From NCBI RefSeq assembly GCF_902806455.1, contig NZ_CADCWQ010000001.1, positions 124,001 to 188,000 on the forward strand: a DNA stretch of 64,000 nt, in the 5' to 3' direction. The position numbers and the translations under genes are program-made. The notes below the pieces were generated by a model. The model was given only the letters and a program-made list of their open reading frames with translations. It was not told the origin of the DNA and did no database searches. The stretch comes from Virgibacillus doumboii. GTDB lineage: Bacteria; Bacillota; Bacilli; Bacillales; Amphibacillaceae. Numbering within the stretch: position 1 is the first letter of the stretch; every line of letters begins with the position of its first letter. This document shows positions 24,111 to 33,765 of the stretch, in pieces.

Positions 24111-24911
24111 ATGAGAAAATATGAATGGGGAACGCGGGAAAATATCACACTTCTTTTTTTACATGGAATGGGTAGCACTGGTCAGAACTTCGGCGAATTG
24201 GCGGAGTATTTACCAGAATATCATGTCGTAGCTTTGGACTTGGTGGACAATGACCATCCTTATCCGGAAGATAGTGATTATCTGCCAACAAGCATGGCTG
24301 AAAAACTTGGACTGGAAATCAAAAACCTGGGTAAACAGAATATTTTCCTTGTTGGTCATTCCTGGGGTGCGCATCTTGCTTTATATGTTGCCAAGGCATA
24401 TCCGGAGTTGGTCAAGGGAATAATTCTGCTTGACGGCGGATACATACAGGTGGGAGACGGTAATTCACTGGAGGATGAGCTTAAGAATATTGAGGAGTTC
24501 CACAATAGTATCCGTTTTTCTTCGTGGGAAGATTTCATAGAATCTGAGAAAAGTGAGATGCCAAGGTGGAACAAAGCGCTTGAGGCAGGGTCACGGTCAC
24601 AAGTGAAAGAAATTAATGGAGAAATCCGCCTGGCTTTACCGATTACAGCAGCAAAAGCAGTTATTAAAGGAATTTATGCCGAACCGACGATGGATATTTT
24701 TTCACAGGTTTCCAGTCCGGTATTACTGCTGAGGAGTACGCTTCCGGAAGAAATGGAAAGTTTCCGGCAAAAAGAATCTGATGCCTTTGTAAAGAACACG
24801 CCTGATGCTGAGGTTCGGATTATCCCGGATACGACCCATAATATTTATCATGATGCCCCGGGGGAAGTGTCTGAGAATATAAAGGACTGGATTCATAAAC
24901 AGAAAGACTAA
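24111..24911 (+). CDS. Alpha/beta hydrolase
   Basis: This 266-residue protein has the oxyanion-hole HG motif (LHGMGSTGQ, residues 17-25), the nucleophile elbow VGHSWGAH with Ser84, and a likely catalytic His in IPDTTHNIYHD near residue 245. The catalytic acid probably lies around LLLRSTLPEEM. No signal peptide is seen. The start ATG 24111 follows GAAGGGCGAAG. The next gene begins 19 bp later, so cotranscription is likely. The substrate is unknown. Confidence 0.85.
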   Translation: MRKYEWGTRENITLLFLHGMGSTGQNFGELAEYLPEYHVVALDLVDNDHPYPEDSDYLPTSMAEKLGLEIKNLGKQNIFLVGHSWGAHLALYVAKAYPELVKGIILLDGGYIQVGDGNSLEDELKNIEEFHNSIRFSSWEDFIESEKSEMPRWNKALEAGSRSQVKEINGEIRLALPITAAKAVIKGIYAEPTMDIFSQVSSPVLLLRSTLPEEMESFRQKESDAFVKNTPDAEVRIIPDTTHNIYHDAPGEVSENIKDWIHKQKD

Positions 24912-24930
24912 CAGAAACGGAGAATGATAG

Positions 24931-25488
24931 ATGAAGTTTATATTATTGTTTGGTCCACAGGCTGTCGGAAAAATGACTGTTGGGCAGGAGTTGGCAAAAA
25001 TAACTGATTTGAAGTTGTTACATAACCATATGACCATTGATCTACTGGAGCCGCTTTTCGGATTCAGCCCTGAAATGTGGCGGTTATCAACCATGTTTCG
25101 GCAGGAAATCTTTAAATCGGTTGCCAATAGTGAATTGCCGGGAATGATATTTACTTTCGTATGGGCATTTAACCGGAAAGAAGATTGGGAAGAAGTCGAA
25201 AAGATGTGCGGAATTTTCAGCTCCCAAGGCGGCGAAGTTTACCTGGTGGAACTCGAGGCGGATGTCGAAGAAAGGCTTAAACGGAATAAAACACCGAACA
25301 GATTGGAGAACAAACCCACAAAGCGAAATATTGAACAATCCGAAAAAGACCTGCTAGGGACATTGGGTACCGAACGGTTAAATTCTGTTGAAGGGGAAAT
25401 TACGCAGAAGAATTATCTTCGCATCAACAATACGCATTTGAGTGCTGCTGAAACGGCAAAGCGCATTAAGAGGCATTTCAGTTTGTAA
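24931..25488 (+). CDS. P-loop kinase-like nucleoside triphosphate hydrolase
   Basis: This 185-residue protein has a Walker A motif close to the start (LLFGPQAVGKMTVGQEL, residues 5-21). The HNHMTIDLLEPLFGF and VELEADVEERLKRNKTPNR segments (lid-like basic stretch) are characteristic of small AAA_18/shikimate-kinase-like proteins. It probably phosphorylates a small molecule, which is not known. ATG 24931 has AACGGAGAAT upstream. It closes the small gene run that begins with the ABC exporter. Confidence 0.75.
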   Translation: MKFILLFGPQAVGKMTVGQELAKITDLKLLHNHMTIDLLEPLFGFSPEMWRLSTMFRQEIFKSVANSELPGMIFTFVWAFNRKEDWEEVEKMCGIFSSQGGEVYLVELEADVEERLKRNKTPNRLENKPTKRNIEQSEKDLLGTLGTERLNSVEGEITQKNYLRINNTHLSAAETAKRIKRHFSL

Positions 25489-25527
25489 ATCAAAACTAGT
25501 TGAACCTCGTATGTTTTCGATTTTGGA

Positions 25528-25704
25528 GGACATATTTTCCTTAATTTTAATAAAAAGTCACTTTTTTATTGCTTGAGGGGACATACGTTCCGTTATCGAA
25601 GGAATTTAACAGCAAAACACCACTGATTTTGATCAATAACGGAAAAAATGTCCGTGAACTTTATAAAAAACCTGTTTTTGGCACAAATAAAGGAATAAAT
25701 GTCC
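25528..25704. repeat. Short inverted repeats of GGACATAnnTTCC type
   Basis: Four related 13-14-bp motifs occur between a kinase-like gene and actP: GGACATATTTTCC (25528-25540) and GGACATACGTTCC (from 25579) in one orientation, GGAAAAAATGTCC (25641-25653) and GGAATAAATGTCC (25692-25704) in the other. No gene is supported in 25489-25790. Confidence 0.6.
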
Positions 25705-25734
25705 GCATAAAAATTCCCTCCAAACAAACGCAAG

Positions 25735-25772
25735 AAAAAAAGCAGCATACCATTCATTGGGATGCTGCTTTT
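25735..25772 (-). terminator. Terminator of the acsA-actP transcript
   Basis: On the minus strand, AAAAGCAGCAT pairs with ATGCTGCTTTT across a 13-nt loop and is followed by TTTTCTTG. Confidence 0.85.
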
Positions 25773-25790
25773 GATTTGAAAAACAGTCAA

Positions 25791-27329
25791 TTAGCTTCCT
25801 GTTTCCCGAAAACCTGTATTAGCTCTTACTTTAACTTCCGCATAACGTTTCACATCCGACTCGCTGGATAGAACTGTACCCAGATAACCACCCAGGAATC
25901 CTAATGGTACAGATACCAGTGCAGGGTTGCTGAGCGGGAAAATTGGTTCCCCGGTAAACAGTGCTGCACCTTCTACAGGTGAGAACACACTAGGACTCAT
26001 TGATACAAGGATTAATGCGGAGAATAACCCAACCATAATCGCTGTAATAGCCCCAGTTGTATTGAACCGCTTCCAGTATACCGTATAAAGAATAACTGGA
26101 AGGTTGGCACTTGCCGCAATACAAAAGGCCAAAGAGACAAGGAATGCCACGTTCAGGTATTGAGCAAACAATGCAAAGAGAATTGCAAGTACAGATACAC
26201 CCAATGCTGCGTATTTTGCTGCTTTCATTTGCTGCTGATCAGATGCTTTTCCTTTTTTAATGATTTGACCGTATAAGTCATGCGCAAATGCTGATGCACC
26301 TGATAATACAAGACCTGCAACAACTGCCAGAATAGTGGCGAATGCAACCGCAGAAATGAACGCGAATAAGAATTCTCCGCCTAATGCCTCTGCCAGCAGT
26401 GGTGCTGCCATATTGCCGCCTGGGTTTGCTGCAAGGATATTTTGTTCACCAACGAATGCTGCTGCCCCGAATCCCAGAAATAATGTTAATACGTAAAAAA
26501 TACCGATAATCCATGTTGCTGAAATAACTGACTTTCTCGCTGTCTTGGCATCTTTAACTGTAAAGAAGCGCATCAGGATGTGTGGCAGCCCGGCGGTTCC
26601 TAGTACAAGTGCAAGCATCAGAGAAAGTGTTCCCAGCGGCTCGGTGTACTTCAGACCCGGTTTCAAATAATCCGCCCCATGACTTGTTGCTGTTTTAACT
26701 TCATTGAACATTTCCATGATATTAAAGTTAAACTTCATTAAAACAAGGAATGAAATGATAACCATCCCAGCCATAAGCAGTACAGCTTTGACAATTTGAA
26801 CCCAGCTGGTGGCAATCATTCCACCGAACAGTACATAAATCGTCATCATTACACCAACAATCAGAACTGCTATCCAGTATGGAATATCAAATAACAGCTG
26901 TATAAGTGCACCTGCGCCAACAAGCTGCGCAATCATATAAAATATCGAGATTGTGATGGTGCTTAATGCTGCGGCTCCTCTGACTTTTTTTGCATCGAAA
27001 CGAGCATTAATCATATCCGCAAGTGTGTATTTACCAAGGTTTCTTAAAGGTTCTGCAACTAGAAACATAACAACCAGATACGCGATCAGGAACCCGATAC
27101 TGTAAAAGAAACCATCGAATCCGTAAAGCGCAATCGATCCGGCAATACCAAGGAAAGATGCTGCCGATAAATAGTCACCGGATATGGCTACACCATTTTG
27201 GACCCCGGTTAATCCACCACCTGCAGTGTAGAAATCTCCGGTTGTCTGGGTTTTTTTGGATGCCCAGTACGTAATGGCAAGTGTTAAGGCGACAATTGCA
27301 AGGAATAGTACGACAACAGTTGTACTCAT
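25791..27329 (-). CDS. actP: Cation/acetate symporter (SSS family, ActP type)
   Basis: This 512-residue sodium:solute symporter has the 13-helix LeuT-like pattern. Family signatures are GDYLSAASFLGIAGSIALYGFDGFF (residues 52-76), AGLPHILMRFFTVKDAKTARKS, and AFATILAVVAGLVLSGASAFAHD. It is most like acetate permeases (ActP/YwcA), which use a Na+ or H+ gradient to take up short monocarboxylates. ATG 27329 overlaps the DUF485 gene by 4 bp. The DUF485-ActP pairing is standard, and acsA just upstream would activate imported acetate. Confidence 0.92.
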   Translation of the reverse strand: MSTTVVVLFLAIVALTLAITYWASKKTQTTGDFYTAGGGLTGVQNGVAISGDYLSAASFLGIAGSIALYGFDGFFYSIGFLIAYLVVMFLVAEPLRNLGKYTLADMINARFDAKKVRGAAALSTITISIFYMIAQLVGAGALIQLLFDIPYWIAVLIVGVMMTIYVLFGGMIATSWVQIVKAVLLMAGMVIISFLVLMKFNFNIMEMFNEVKTATSHGADYLKPGLKYTEPLGTLSLMLALVLGTAGLPHILMRFFTVKDAKTARKSVISATWIIGIFYVLTLFLGFGAAAFVGEQNILAANPGGNMAAPLLAEALGGEFLFAFISAVAFATILAVVAGLVLSGASAFAHDLYGQIIKKGKASDQQQMKAAKYAALGVSVLAILFALFAQYLNVAFLVSLAFCIAASANLPVILYTVYWKRFNTTGAITAIMVGLFSALILVSMSPSVFSPVEGAALFTGEPIFPLSNPALVSVPLGFLGGYLGTVLSSESDVKRYAEVKVRANTGFRETGS

Positions 27330-27643
27330 GATGCTTTCCCTCCATCCTTAATCTGTTCTGTAATGATTTCTTCTGCCTGTTCATCAAATGTTGCTGCTTT
27401 TTTTACATATATCGTACACAGTACCCAAGTCATGACAAATTGGGCAAAGGCAAAAATCCAAACCCAGGAAATATCACCAATAGCTGGTGTATTCAGGAAT
27501 GTTGTATATGATGTGAAAATAGGCAACAGGAAATAAAAGATCAGGAAAAAGATTGTTAATGGTATAATGAACTTTTTCTTGTCGTCCATAAACTGTTTAA
27601 ACTTGTTGCTTTCTACCACTTTTTCATAATTAATCTTACTCAT
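27326..27643 (-). CDS. DUF485 membrane protein
   Basis: This 105-residue inner-membrane protein has two transmembrane segments (about residues 27-48 and 62-85) and matches the DUF485/YjcH family, whose genes almost always lie immediately before actP-type symporters. ATG 27643 with TAAGGAGGC is preferred to an extended upstream reading. It is thought to be an accessory of the symporter; the exact role is not established. Confidence 0.88.
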   Translation of the reverse strand: MSKINYEKVVESNKFKQFMDDKKKFIIPLTIFFLIFYFLLPIFTSYTTFLNTPAIGDISWVWIFAFAQFVMTWVLCTIYVKKAATFDEQAEEIITEQIKDGGKAS

Positions 27644-27655
27644 ACGTAGCCTCCT

Positions 27656-27690
27656 TAAAAATTTGGGGGAGGGGGTCCATGCCCCTCCGA
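27656..27690 (-). terminator. Internal hairpin between acsA and DUF485 gene
   Basis: GGAGGGG (27688-27682 on the minus strand) pairs with CCCCTCC (27674-27668), followed by CCCAAATTTTTAA. It may attenuate transcription from acsA into the symporter genes. Confidence 0.5.
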
Positions 27691-27704
27691 AATAACCCGA
27701 TAAT

Positions 27705-29432
27705 TTAGTCCTCCATTGTTGATAAGTCACCTGTCGGCAGATCGAGCTCCCATGCCTTTAACACACGCCGCATAATTTTTCCGCTGCGGGTTTTTGGCAA
27801 AGAGTCACGGATTTCAATTTCTCTTGGTGCTGCATGGGCAGCGAGACCTTTTTTAACGAACAAGCTAAGTTCCTTCTCTAAATCGTCACTAGCTGAGTAA
27901 CCAGCCTTAAGCGCAACGAATGCTTTGATAATATGGCCACGAACCGGGTCAGGTTTTCCGATTACTGCTGCTTCTGCAACGGAAGGGTGTTCAACAAGTT
28001 TACTTTCAACTTCAAATGGTCCAACGCGTTCTCCGGAAGTTTGAATAACGTCATCATCCCGGCCTTCAAACCAGAAGTAGCCTTCGTCGTCCATCGACGC
28101 CAGGTCACCTGAGTCAAACCATCCTTCAAATGGAAAGTACTGGTTAAAGCGTTCTTCATTTTTCCAGACAGTCCGCAGCATCGACGGCCAGCCTGCTTTA
28201 ATACACAATTTACCCATTTGTCCCGGTGGAAGTTCATTTCCTTCATTGTCCAAAATAGCCGCTTCAACTCCCGGGAAAGGTCTTCCCATTGAGCCTGGCT
28301 TCATTACCATGCTCGGATAGTTGGCGATAATGACACCGCCTGTTTCTGTCATCCACCAATGGTCATGAATGCGCAAGCCATATACTTTTGTTCCCCAATG
28401 AACCACTTCAGCATTTAATGGTTCACCAACACTCAGGACGTGCCTTAGTGAAGTCAGATCAAAGTTATTTACGACTTCATCACCTGCTCCCATCAGTTTG
28501 CGGAATGCTGTTGGGGCACTCAGCCAAACGCTTACACGGTATTTTTCAATGGTTCCATACCAATCTTCCGGACTGAAGCGTCCACCGCGAATGAGGTTGG
28601 ACACGCCATTCAGCCATGGACCAAACACCCCATATGAAGTGCCGGTAACCCATCCTGGATCGGCAGTACACCAGTAAATATCATCCTCTTTCAAATCCAT
28701 AATCCATTTCGCCGTTTGATATTGCTGAATCATCGCATTATGGACGTGCAGGACGCCTTTTGGCTTCCCGGTTGAACCTGAAGTATAATGAAGAATCATG
28801 CCATCTTCGCGGTCAACCCATTCGATTTCCAGATCTCTTGAAGCTTCATCCATTTTGTTTTCGTAATGATAAAATTTCGTGTTGGCATCTTTAGGAGCAT
28901 CGCCGCCTCCAACTAAAACAATATGTTCTAAATGTGGAAGTTCTTTGTATGGTACTCGTGGAAGTAATTCGGCTGTTGTGATTAACACAGAGGCATCACT
29001 GTTATCCAGACGGTCCCGGACCGCCTGTTCCATAAATGCTTCAAATAAAGGTCCGACAATTGCTCCGATTTTTAACGTTCCCAATAAGCTGACGTACAGC
29101 TCCGGTGACCTTGGCAGGAATAAAAAGACACGGTCCCCTTTTTGAATTCCCATGTCACGCAGCACATTTCCAAACTTATTTGACAGGAATTTCATATCCT
29201 GAAATGTATATTTCTCATCACGCTGGTTGTCACTGTAGTAGAGTGCCACTTTATTCCGTCGCCAGTTTTTAGTATGGCGGTCAATCGCTTCATGAGCCAT
29301 GTTCACTCTTCCGGTTTCATGCCAGGAAAAGGACTTTTCAACATCACTCCATGAAAAATTGGCCCGGGCTTCATCATAATCCGGCATATTTGTATGCATT
29401 TTCTTTGGCGCAATCGTATTGCTCACGTTCAT
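27705..29432 (-). CDS. acsA: Acetyl-coenzyme A synthetase AcsA
   Basis: This 575-residue adenylate-forming enzyme has the AMP-binding P-loop YTSGSTGKPKGVLHVH near residue 222, the substrate motif HDHWWMTETGG, GWFDSGDLASMDDEGYFWFEGRDDD, and the C-terminal TRSGKIMRR with the catalytic Lys. It converts acetate, ATP and CoA into acetyl-CoA via acetyl-AMP. The length and sequence fit Bacillus AcsA (about 572 residues). ATG 29432 has AAGGGGG upstream. A cre palindrome lies about 82 bp before the start, consistent with carbon-catabolite repression by CcpA. Confidence 0.94.
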   Translation of the reverse strand: MNVSNTIAPKKMHTNMPDYDEARANFSWSDVEKSFSWHETGRVNMAHEAIDRHTKNWRRNKVALYYSDNQRDEKYTFQDMKFLSNKFGNVLRDMGIQKGDRVFLFLPRSPELYVSLLGTLKIGAIVGPLFEAFMEQAVRDRLDNSDASVLITTAELLPRVPYKELPHLEHIVLVGGGDAPKDANTKFYHYENKMDEASRDLEIEWVDREDGMILHYTSGSTGKPKGVLHVHNAMIQQYQTAKWIMDLKEDDIYWCTADPGWVTGTSYGVFGPWLNGVSNLIRGGRFSPEDWYGTIEKYRVSVWLSAPTAFRKLMGAGDEVVNNFDLTSLRHVLSVGEPLNAEVVHWGTKVYGLRIHDHWWMTETGGVIIANYPSMVMKPGSMGRPFPGVEAAILDNEGNELPPGQMGKLCIKAGWPSMLRTVWKNEERFNQYFPFEGWFDSGDLASMDDEGYFWFEGRDDDVIQTSGERVGPFEVESKLVEHPSVAEAAVIGKPDPVRGHIIKAFVALKAGYSASDDLEKELSLFVKKGLAAHAAPREIEIRDSLPKTRSGKIMRRVLKAWELDLPTGDLSTMED

Positions 29433-29513
29433 TCCCCCTTGAAAAAATTTTGATTAATGATGACTGCTATAAAAGACTGCTTTGTCAAAAAACTCCGTCC
29501 ATCACCACCTGTA

Positions 29514-29528
29514 TTGTAAGCGCTTACT
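29514..29528 (-). promoter_or_regulatory. cre (CcpA) site upstream of acsA
   Basis: TTGTAAGCGCTTACT contains the perfect palindrome GTAAGCGCTTAC and fits the CcpA consensus. It lies in the 188-bp space between acsA and the LytTR regulator gene, which holds no other feature. Confidence 0.7.
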
Positions 29529-29621
29529 ATAAAGTATAACGGAAAATCAAAAGACTTATGGGAAAATCCGGTTCAATTGCAGATAATAGTGTTTGAATTG
29601 TTTTAATTAATTCATTAATGG

Positions 29622-30380
29622 TTAATTTTTGAATATTTCGATCAATATTTTTCTTGCTGACCTGCTGACCGGTAATGATGTACCATACTTATCGTTAAGT
29701 GTTACATTACTTGCGCCGTTGAACCATGGCGTGATTTCCCGGACATAATTCAGGTTCACCAAATAGCTTCTATGCACCCGAAAGAATGAAAGGCCTCGAA
29801 GTTTATCCTCCAATTCCTGCAATGTCATTCTGCTTTCAATTACTTCATCTTTTGTATGGATCTCAAGCAGGCGTTTAGCCGGAACTGCATAACAGATGGC
29901 GTCCGGAGATAACACAACCATTCTTTCTCCATCGTCAACGAGCAGCTTTGAAGCAGGTGTTTCATTCTGAGATGGTGTGTTTTTGTCTTCTTTTACATCC
30001 ATTTGTGCGATTTTTTTTCGGACCCGTTTCATGGTCTTATGGAACCGGGAGTCATCATAAGGCTTCAGTAAATAATCGACAGCCTCAATTTCAAACGCAT
30101 CAACGGCATATTCATCAAAAGCGGTTGTAAATACGAACAAAGGAGATTGAATATAAGCGAGTTCAGTAATTCGTTTTGCAGCCTCCACTCCGGTCATTCC
30201 CGGCATTTGAACGTCGAGAAAAATAACATCAGGCTCATGTTCCACATATAAGTCGATTAATTGCTGTCCGTTCTCAGCACTTGGATAAGTGATTACATCC
30301 GGTTCATTTTCCAGCAGGTAAATTAATTCTTCACGGGCTAACTGTTCATCCTCCGCAATCATGACATGAATATCTTTCAT
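29622..30380 (-). CDS. LytTR-family response regulator
   Basis: This 252-residue regulator has an N-terminal receiver domain with acidic pocket (AEDEQ), phosphorylation site Asp56 (VIFLDVQMPG) and the Lys of LLKPYDD. A linker leads to a LytTR DNA-binding domain (ETKDE..., FFRVHRSYLVNLNYVREI, LPVSRSARKIL). ATG 30380 is used because GGAGGTG lies just before it; GTG 30389 overlaps the site. It is encoded 18 bp after the LytS-type kinase gene. Its target is probably the neighbouring acetate-transport genes, by analogy with LytS/LytTR systems controlling carboxylate uptake (inference). Confidence 0.9.
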   Translation of the reverse strand: MKDIHVMIAEDEQLAREELIYLLENEPDVITYPSAENGQQLIDLYVEHEPDVIFLDVQMPGMTGVEAAKRITELAYIQSPLFVFTTAFDEYAVDAFEIEAVDYLLKPYDDSRFHKTMKRVRKKIAQMDVKEDKNTPSQNETPASKLLVDDGERMVVLSPDAICYAVPAKRLLEIHTKDEVIESRMTLQELEDKLRGLSFFRVHRSYLVNLNYVREITPWFNGASNVTLNDKYGTSLPVSRSARKILIEIFKN

Positions 30381-30398
30381 ACAAGACACCTCCAGGTA

Positions 30399-32141
30399 TC
30401 AATAAACTTTATACGGAATTTTAAAATAAACCTCACTGCCACTGGAAGGTAAATTGCGTATATGTAATCGTGCCTGTTCTCCCAGTAAACTGATTAAACG
30501 CTGATTGACATTATATAAACCTGCACCACTGTCCTCATTAGCTGTCATTGACTCATTGCCCGCCTTATCTAAGATATCCTCAGGAAAACCACTGCCATTG
30601 TCACTGACCGATACGTGAATAAATGTATCCTTCTTTTCAATGTTCACCTTGATCATTCCGCCACTTGTTATATTCTTCAAACCATGCTGGACACTGTTTT
30701 CAACAAGCGGCTGAATGGTTGATGGCGGGATAAACACCTGTGAAATACCATCTATTTCCGAAAAAAGGATTTGCAGCTGGTTGGAAAAGCGGGTCTGTAC
30801 AATTTCAATATACGCTTTCACATGCTGGCATTCTTTCTCCAGATGTACGAGTGATGACGAGACAAGCCCGATATTGAACCGCATATAGTGTGCCAAATTA
30901 ACTGTAATATGGCGTGCTTGTTCCGGATCCTTTCGAAACAATGCTGCTATCAGCTGGAGTGTGTTAAATAAAAAGTGCGGATTTATCTGTGCCTGGAGAT
31001 TTCTCAGTTCAGCATCACGGACATGGGTTTTCAGTTTTTCGGTTGCAATGGAATTCAGCTGATTGGATATCAACTGTCCAAGACCCTGTGCCAGCATCAG
31101 CTCCACCGGGCGGATGTGCTGTGCTTTTTTGAAGTAAAATTTAACCAGTCCTGTCACATCATTCGCATCCACAAGCGGAATAATAATCGCGGCCTCCAAT
31201 GGACAATTGGCATCCCTGCACTGGATTTCCGCACGGGAATAGGCAATTTGCATCTGTTTCGTGTGAATTGCCTGATGGGACAGGGCGGTAATAATCTGAT
31301 CCCCTTCCCGGTGATGATCCTCACCAAGCCCCTTATGTGCCAGGACTTCTTTTTCATCTGTTACCGAAACAGCGGCCAGTTTCAACCGGGTATAGAGTAA
31401 ATTGGCGATTCCGGCAGCCATTTCGCGGGAAGAATCTTTTTTCAAATAAGGAAGTGCCTCCTCGGCAATCGTAAAAGCCTGTTTGGTTGCCTGTGCCGCC
31501 TCATTTTCCTGTTCACGCAGGACAATGCTGATCATTGCTGTAAATATGGCGATTGCAATACTGTTGGACAAAACAAGCGGCAGTCCGATCGTGTTCACAA
31601 TTTCAATCATGTTCTCTGAATTCGGTTCAAATATAAGCAGCAGCTGCATTTGCAGAACTGGTGGAAACACCCCGATAAACAATGCTTTTAAAGGAGATAT
31701 AACCCGTTCATTTGAAAAAAACCGCGCCGTTAATCCTGCCAATAATCCGGTTAGTGGATTGACCAGCGCATTTGCTAAAAATCCGATTCCACCAAGATAA
31801 AAAAGATGGGTTCCGGCAATCACACCTGCCCCAAGTCCAACGACAGGACCTCCCAGCAGACCGGCGATAACAATAGCAACCAGACTGGAGCTGACAATCA
31901 TTTGGTCATCACCGACAGGGCCGACAAATCCATGGGTTACAACAGCGCCATCCTCCATGATAATGCCTGTGATTGTTCCGGCTATTCCAAACAGACCAAA
32001 CATACAGGCATGGACGAAAACCATTTTTCCGGAGTATTCACGATAAAGTAAGGATTTAAAGCCGGGTATACGGGTAAGTACGAAGGCAAGTACGAGCAAT
32101 AACCCGATACGTTCAAACAAAATAATCGTCAAGTATTTCAC
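30399..32141 (-). CDS. LytS-type sensor histidine kinase (5TM-5TMR_LYT)
   Basis: This 580-residue membrane kinase has a 5TM-5TMR_LYT sensor module (about residues 1-205, with TITGIIMEDGAVVTHGF and GLLGGPVVGLGAGVIAGTHLF), then a GAF-like region (about 210-360), and a HisKA_4/HATPase core. The phospho-accepting His is in INPHFLFNTLQLI. The ATP site shows VENSVQHGLKN and DNGSGFP. It overlaps the upstream symporter gene by 4 bp. Related kinases (LytS, BtsS, YpdA) sense membrane state or small carboxylates; in this position, acetate or a related acid is a reasonable guess. Confidence 0.9.
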   Translation of the reverse strand: MKYLTIILFERIGLLLVLAFVLTRIPGFKSLLYREYSGKMVFVHACMFGLFGIAGTITGIIMEDGAVVTHGFVGPVGDDQMIVSSSLVAIVIAGLLGGPVVGLGAGVIAGTHLFYLGGIGFLANALVNPLTGLLAGLTARFFSNERVISPLKALFIGVFPPVLQMQLLLIFEPNSENMIEIVNTIGLPLVLSNSIAIAIFTAMISIVLREQENEAAQATKQAFTIAEEALPYLKKDSSREMAAGIANLLYTRLKLAAVSVTDEKEVLAHKGLGEDHHREGDQIITALSHQAIHTKQMQIAYSRAEIQCRDANCPLEAAIIIPLVDANDVTGLVKFYFKKAQHIRPVELMLAQGLGQLISNQLNSIATEKLKTHVRDAELRNLQAQINPHFLFNTLQLIAALFRKDPEQARHITVNLAHYMRFNIGLVSSSLVHLEKECQHVKAYIEIVQTRFSNQLQILFSEIDGISQVFIPPSTIQPLVENSVQHGLKNITSGGMIKVNIEKKDTFIHVSVSDNGSGFPEDILDKAGNESMTANEDSGAGLYNVNQRLISLLGEQARLHIRNLPSSGSEVYFKIPYKVY

Positions 32142-33682
32142 TGGATGTCCTCCTTCGCATCGATCCCTGTCTGCGCTTTTATAAAGAATCGCTGGAAGTC
32201 ATTACGGCTCTCTTTTGGACCGCGCGAGAATATCGAACCAAGGTATGCTCCCAAAAACCCAACCGGAATGGCAATGATGCCCGGGTTATGCAGCGGGAAC
32301 AGCGGCTCCCTGGCAATCCAGCCACCATCCGGATTCATAATATGCGGTCCGAACAATAAGAGCGTCAGGGAAGCAATTAAACCGCATAACATTCCGATGA
32401 TTGCCCCTGTCTGGGTGAATCCTTTCCAATATATGGTAAATAACAGAACGGGTAAATTACTTGAAGCTGCAACGATAAATGTCAATGAAACAAGGAATGT
32501 CACATTTATATTTTCCAGACCAAGGGCAAATAACGTGGAAATAAGCCCAACGACAAAGGCAGTCCACTGTGCAGCACGAACCTGTTTTTTCTCCGTCGTA
32601 TTTCCTCTTTTAATGATGTGGTAAAAAATATCATGGGAAAAAGCGGTTGTAGCCGAAATGACCAAACCAGCGACTACCGCAACAATGGTTGTAAAGGATA
32701 TTGCCGCAATAAAAGCCATCAGGAAATCCCCGCCAAGTTCATCTGCCAGTAATGGTGCAGCCAGATTTCCCGTTGGATCATGTGCGATTAATTCCTGATA
32801 TCCGATAAGGGCAACGGTACCAAGTCCAAGAACGAGTGTGATTATGTAAAAAATTCCGATGATCCAGCTCGCGGTCAGGACGGATCTGCGTACTTCCCGT
32901 GTATTATGGACAGTGAAAAACCGAATCAGAATATGCGGAAGCCCAGCCGTTCCGAGAATTAACGCTAAATGAAGTGATATCGTTTCCAGTGGATTGCCGA
33001 ATAAATTACCTGGCATAAAAAACTGTTCACCTAATGGAGTGCCCAGCTTCACCTGTTCAATCAGTTCGGCAATACTCCAATCAAACCTGGAAAATACAAT
33101 TAATGAAAGCAAAAAAGTCCCGGACAGGAGTACTACCGTTTTCACAATCTGCACCCATGACGTTGCAAACATTCCTCCGAACACCACATAAACTGTCATT
33201 AGACTTCCGATAATAAGCACCGAGGTTGAATAATCGATATCAAGAAGCAACCGGATCAGGAGACCCGCAGCCACCAATTGTGGAATCATATATAAAATCG
33301 AAATGATAAACGCACCAATTGCCATCATCCAGCGTATCCTGTCACTCGGAAACCGCGAGCAGACAACATCCCCGAGAGAATAGGTGCCTAAATGATGAAC
33401 AGGTTCTGCGATAAAAAATAACACTATTAAATAAGAGACCAAAAAACCAATCGCATACAAAAACCCATCAAAACCATTGATCGCAATTGTTCCTACAATC
33501 CCCAAAAAAGAAGCCGCACTTATGTAATCACCGGCAATTGCCAGTCCATTCTGTATCCCTGTTAAACTGCCGGCTGCAATATAAAATTGATTTGTCGTCT
33601 TACTTTGCTTTGCCGCCCAATATGTAATGATTAATGTACACACAATGATGCACAGGAAAAACAGGAAATAGGTAAGGTTCAC
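32138..33682 (-). CDS. Second acetate-type SSS symporter
   Basis: This 514-residue sodium:solute symporter closely resembles the ActP at 25791-27329 (GDYISAASFLGIVGTIAINGFDGFL, AGLPHILIRFFTVHNTREVRRS, SFTTIVAVVAGLVISATTAFSHD). It has the usual 13 helices but no DUF485 partner. Instead it is fused transcriptionally to the LytS/LytTR pair by a 4-bp overlap. The start is GTG 33682 with GGAAGGTG upstream. It may act as a coupled transporter/sensor for a short monocarboxylate such as acetate. Confidence 0.9.
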   Translation of the reverse strand: MNLTYFLFFLCIIVCTLIITYWAAKQSKTTNQFYIAAGSLTGIQNGLAIAGDYISAASFLGIVGTIAINGFDGFLYAIGFLVSYLIVLFFIAEPVHHLGTYSLGDVVCSRFPSDRIRWMMAIGAFIISILYMIPQLVAAGLLIRLLLDIDYSTSVLIIGSLMTVYVVFGGMFATSWVQIVKTVVLLSGTFLLSLIVFSRFDWSIAELIEQVKLGTPLGEQFFMPGNLFGNPLETISLHLALILGTAGLPHILIRFFTVHNTREVRRSVLTASWIIGIFYIITLVLGLGTVALIGYQELIAHDPTGNLAAPLLADELGGDFLMAFIAAISFTTIVAVVAGLVISATTAFSHDIFYHIIKRGNTTEKKQVRAAQWTAFVVGLISTLFALGLENINVTFLVSLTFIVAASSNLPVLLFTIYWKGFTQTGAIIGMLCGLIASLTLLLFGPHIMNPDGGWIAREPLFPLHNPGIIAIPVGFLGAYLGSIFSRGPKESRNDFQRFFIKAQTGIDAKEDIQ

Positions 33683-33765
33683 AATTTCACCTTCCTTAAA
33701 GCCACTTTAAATATAGTAATTGTAATAATGTAAATATAGTAAATTTTCTTATCTTTAATAGTACT

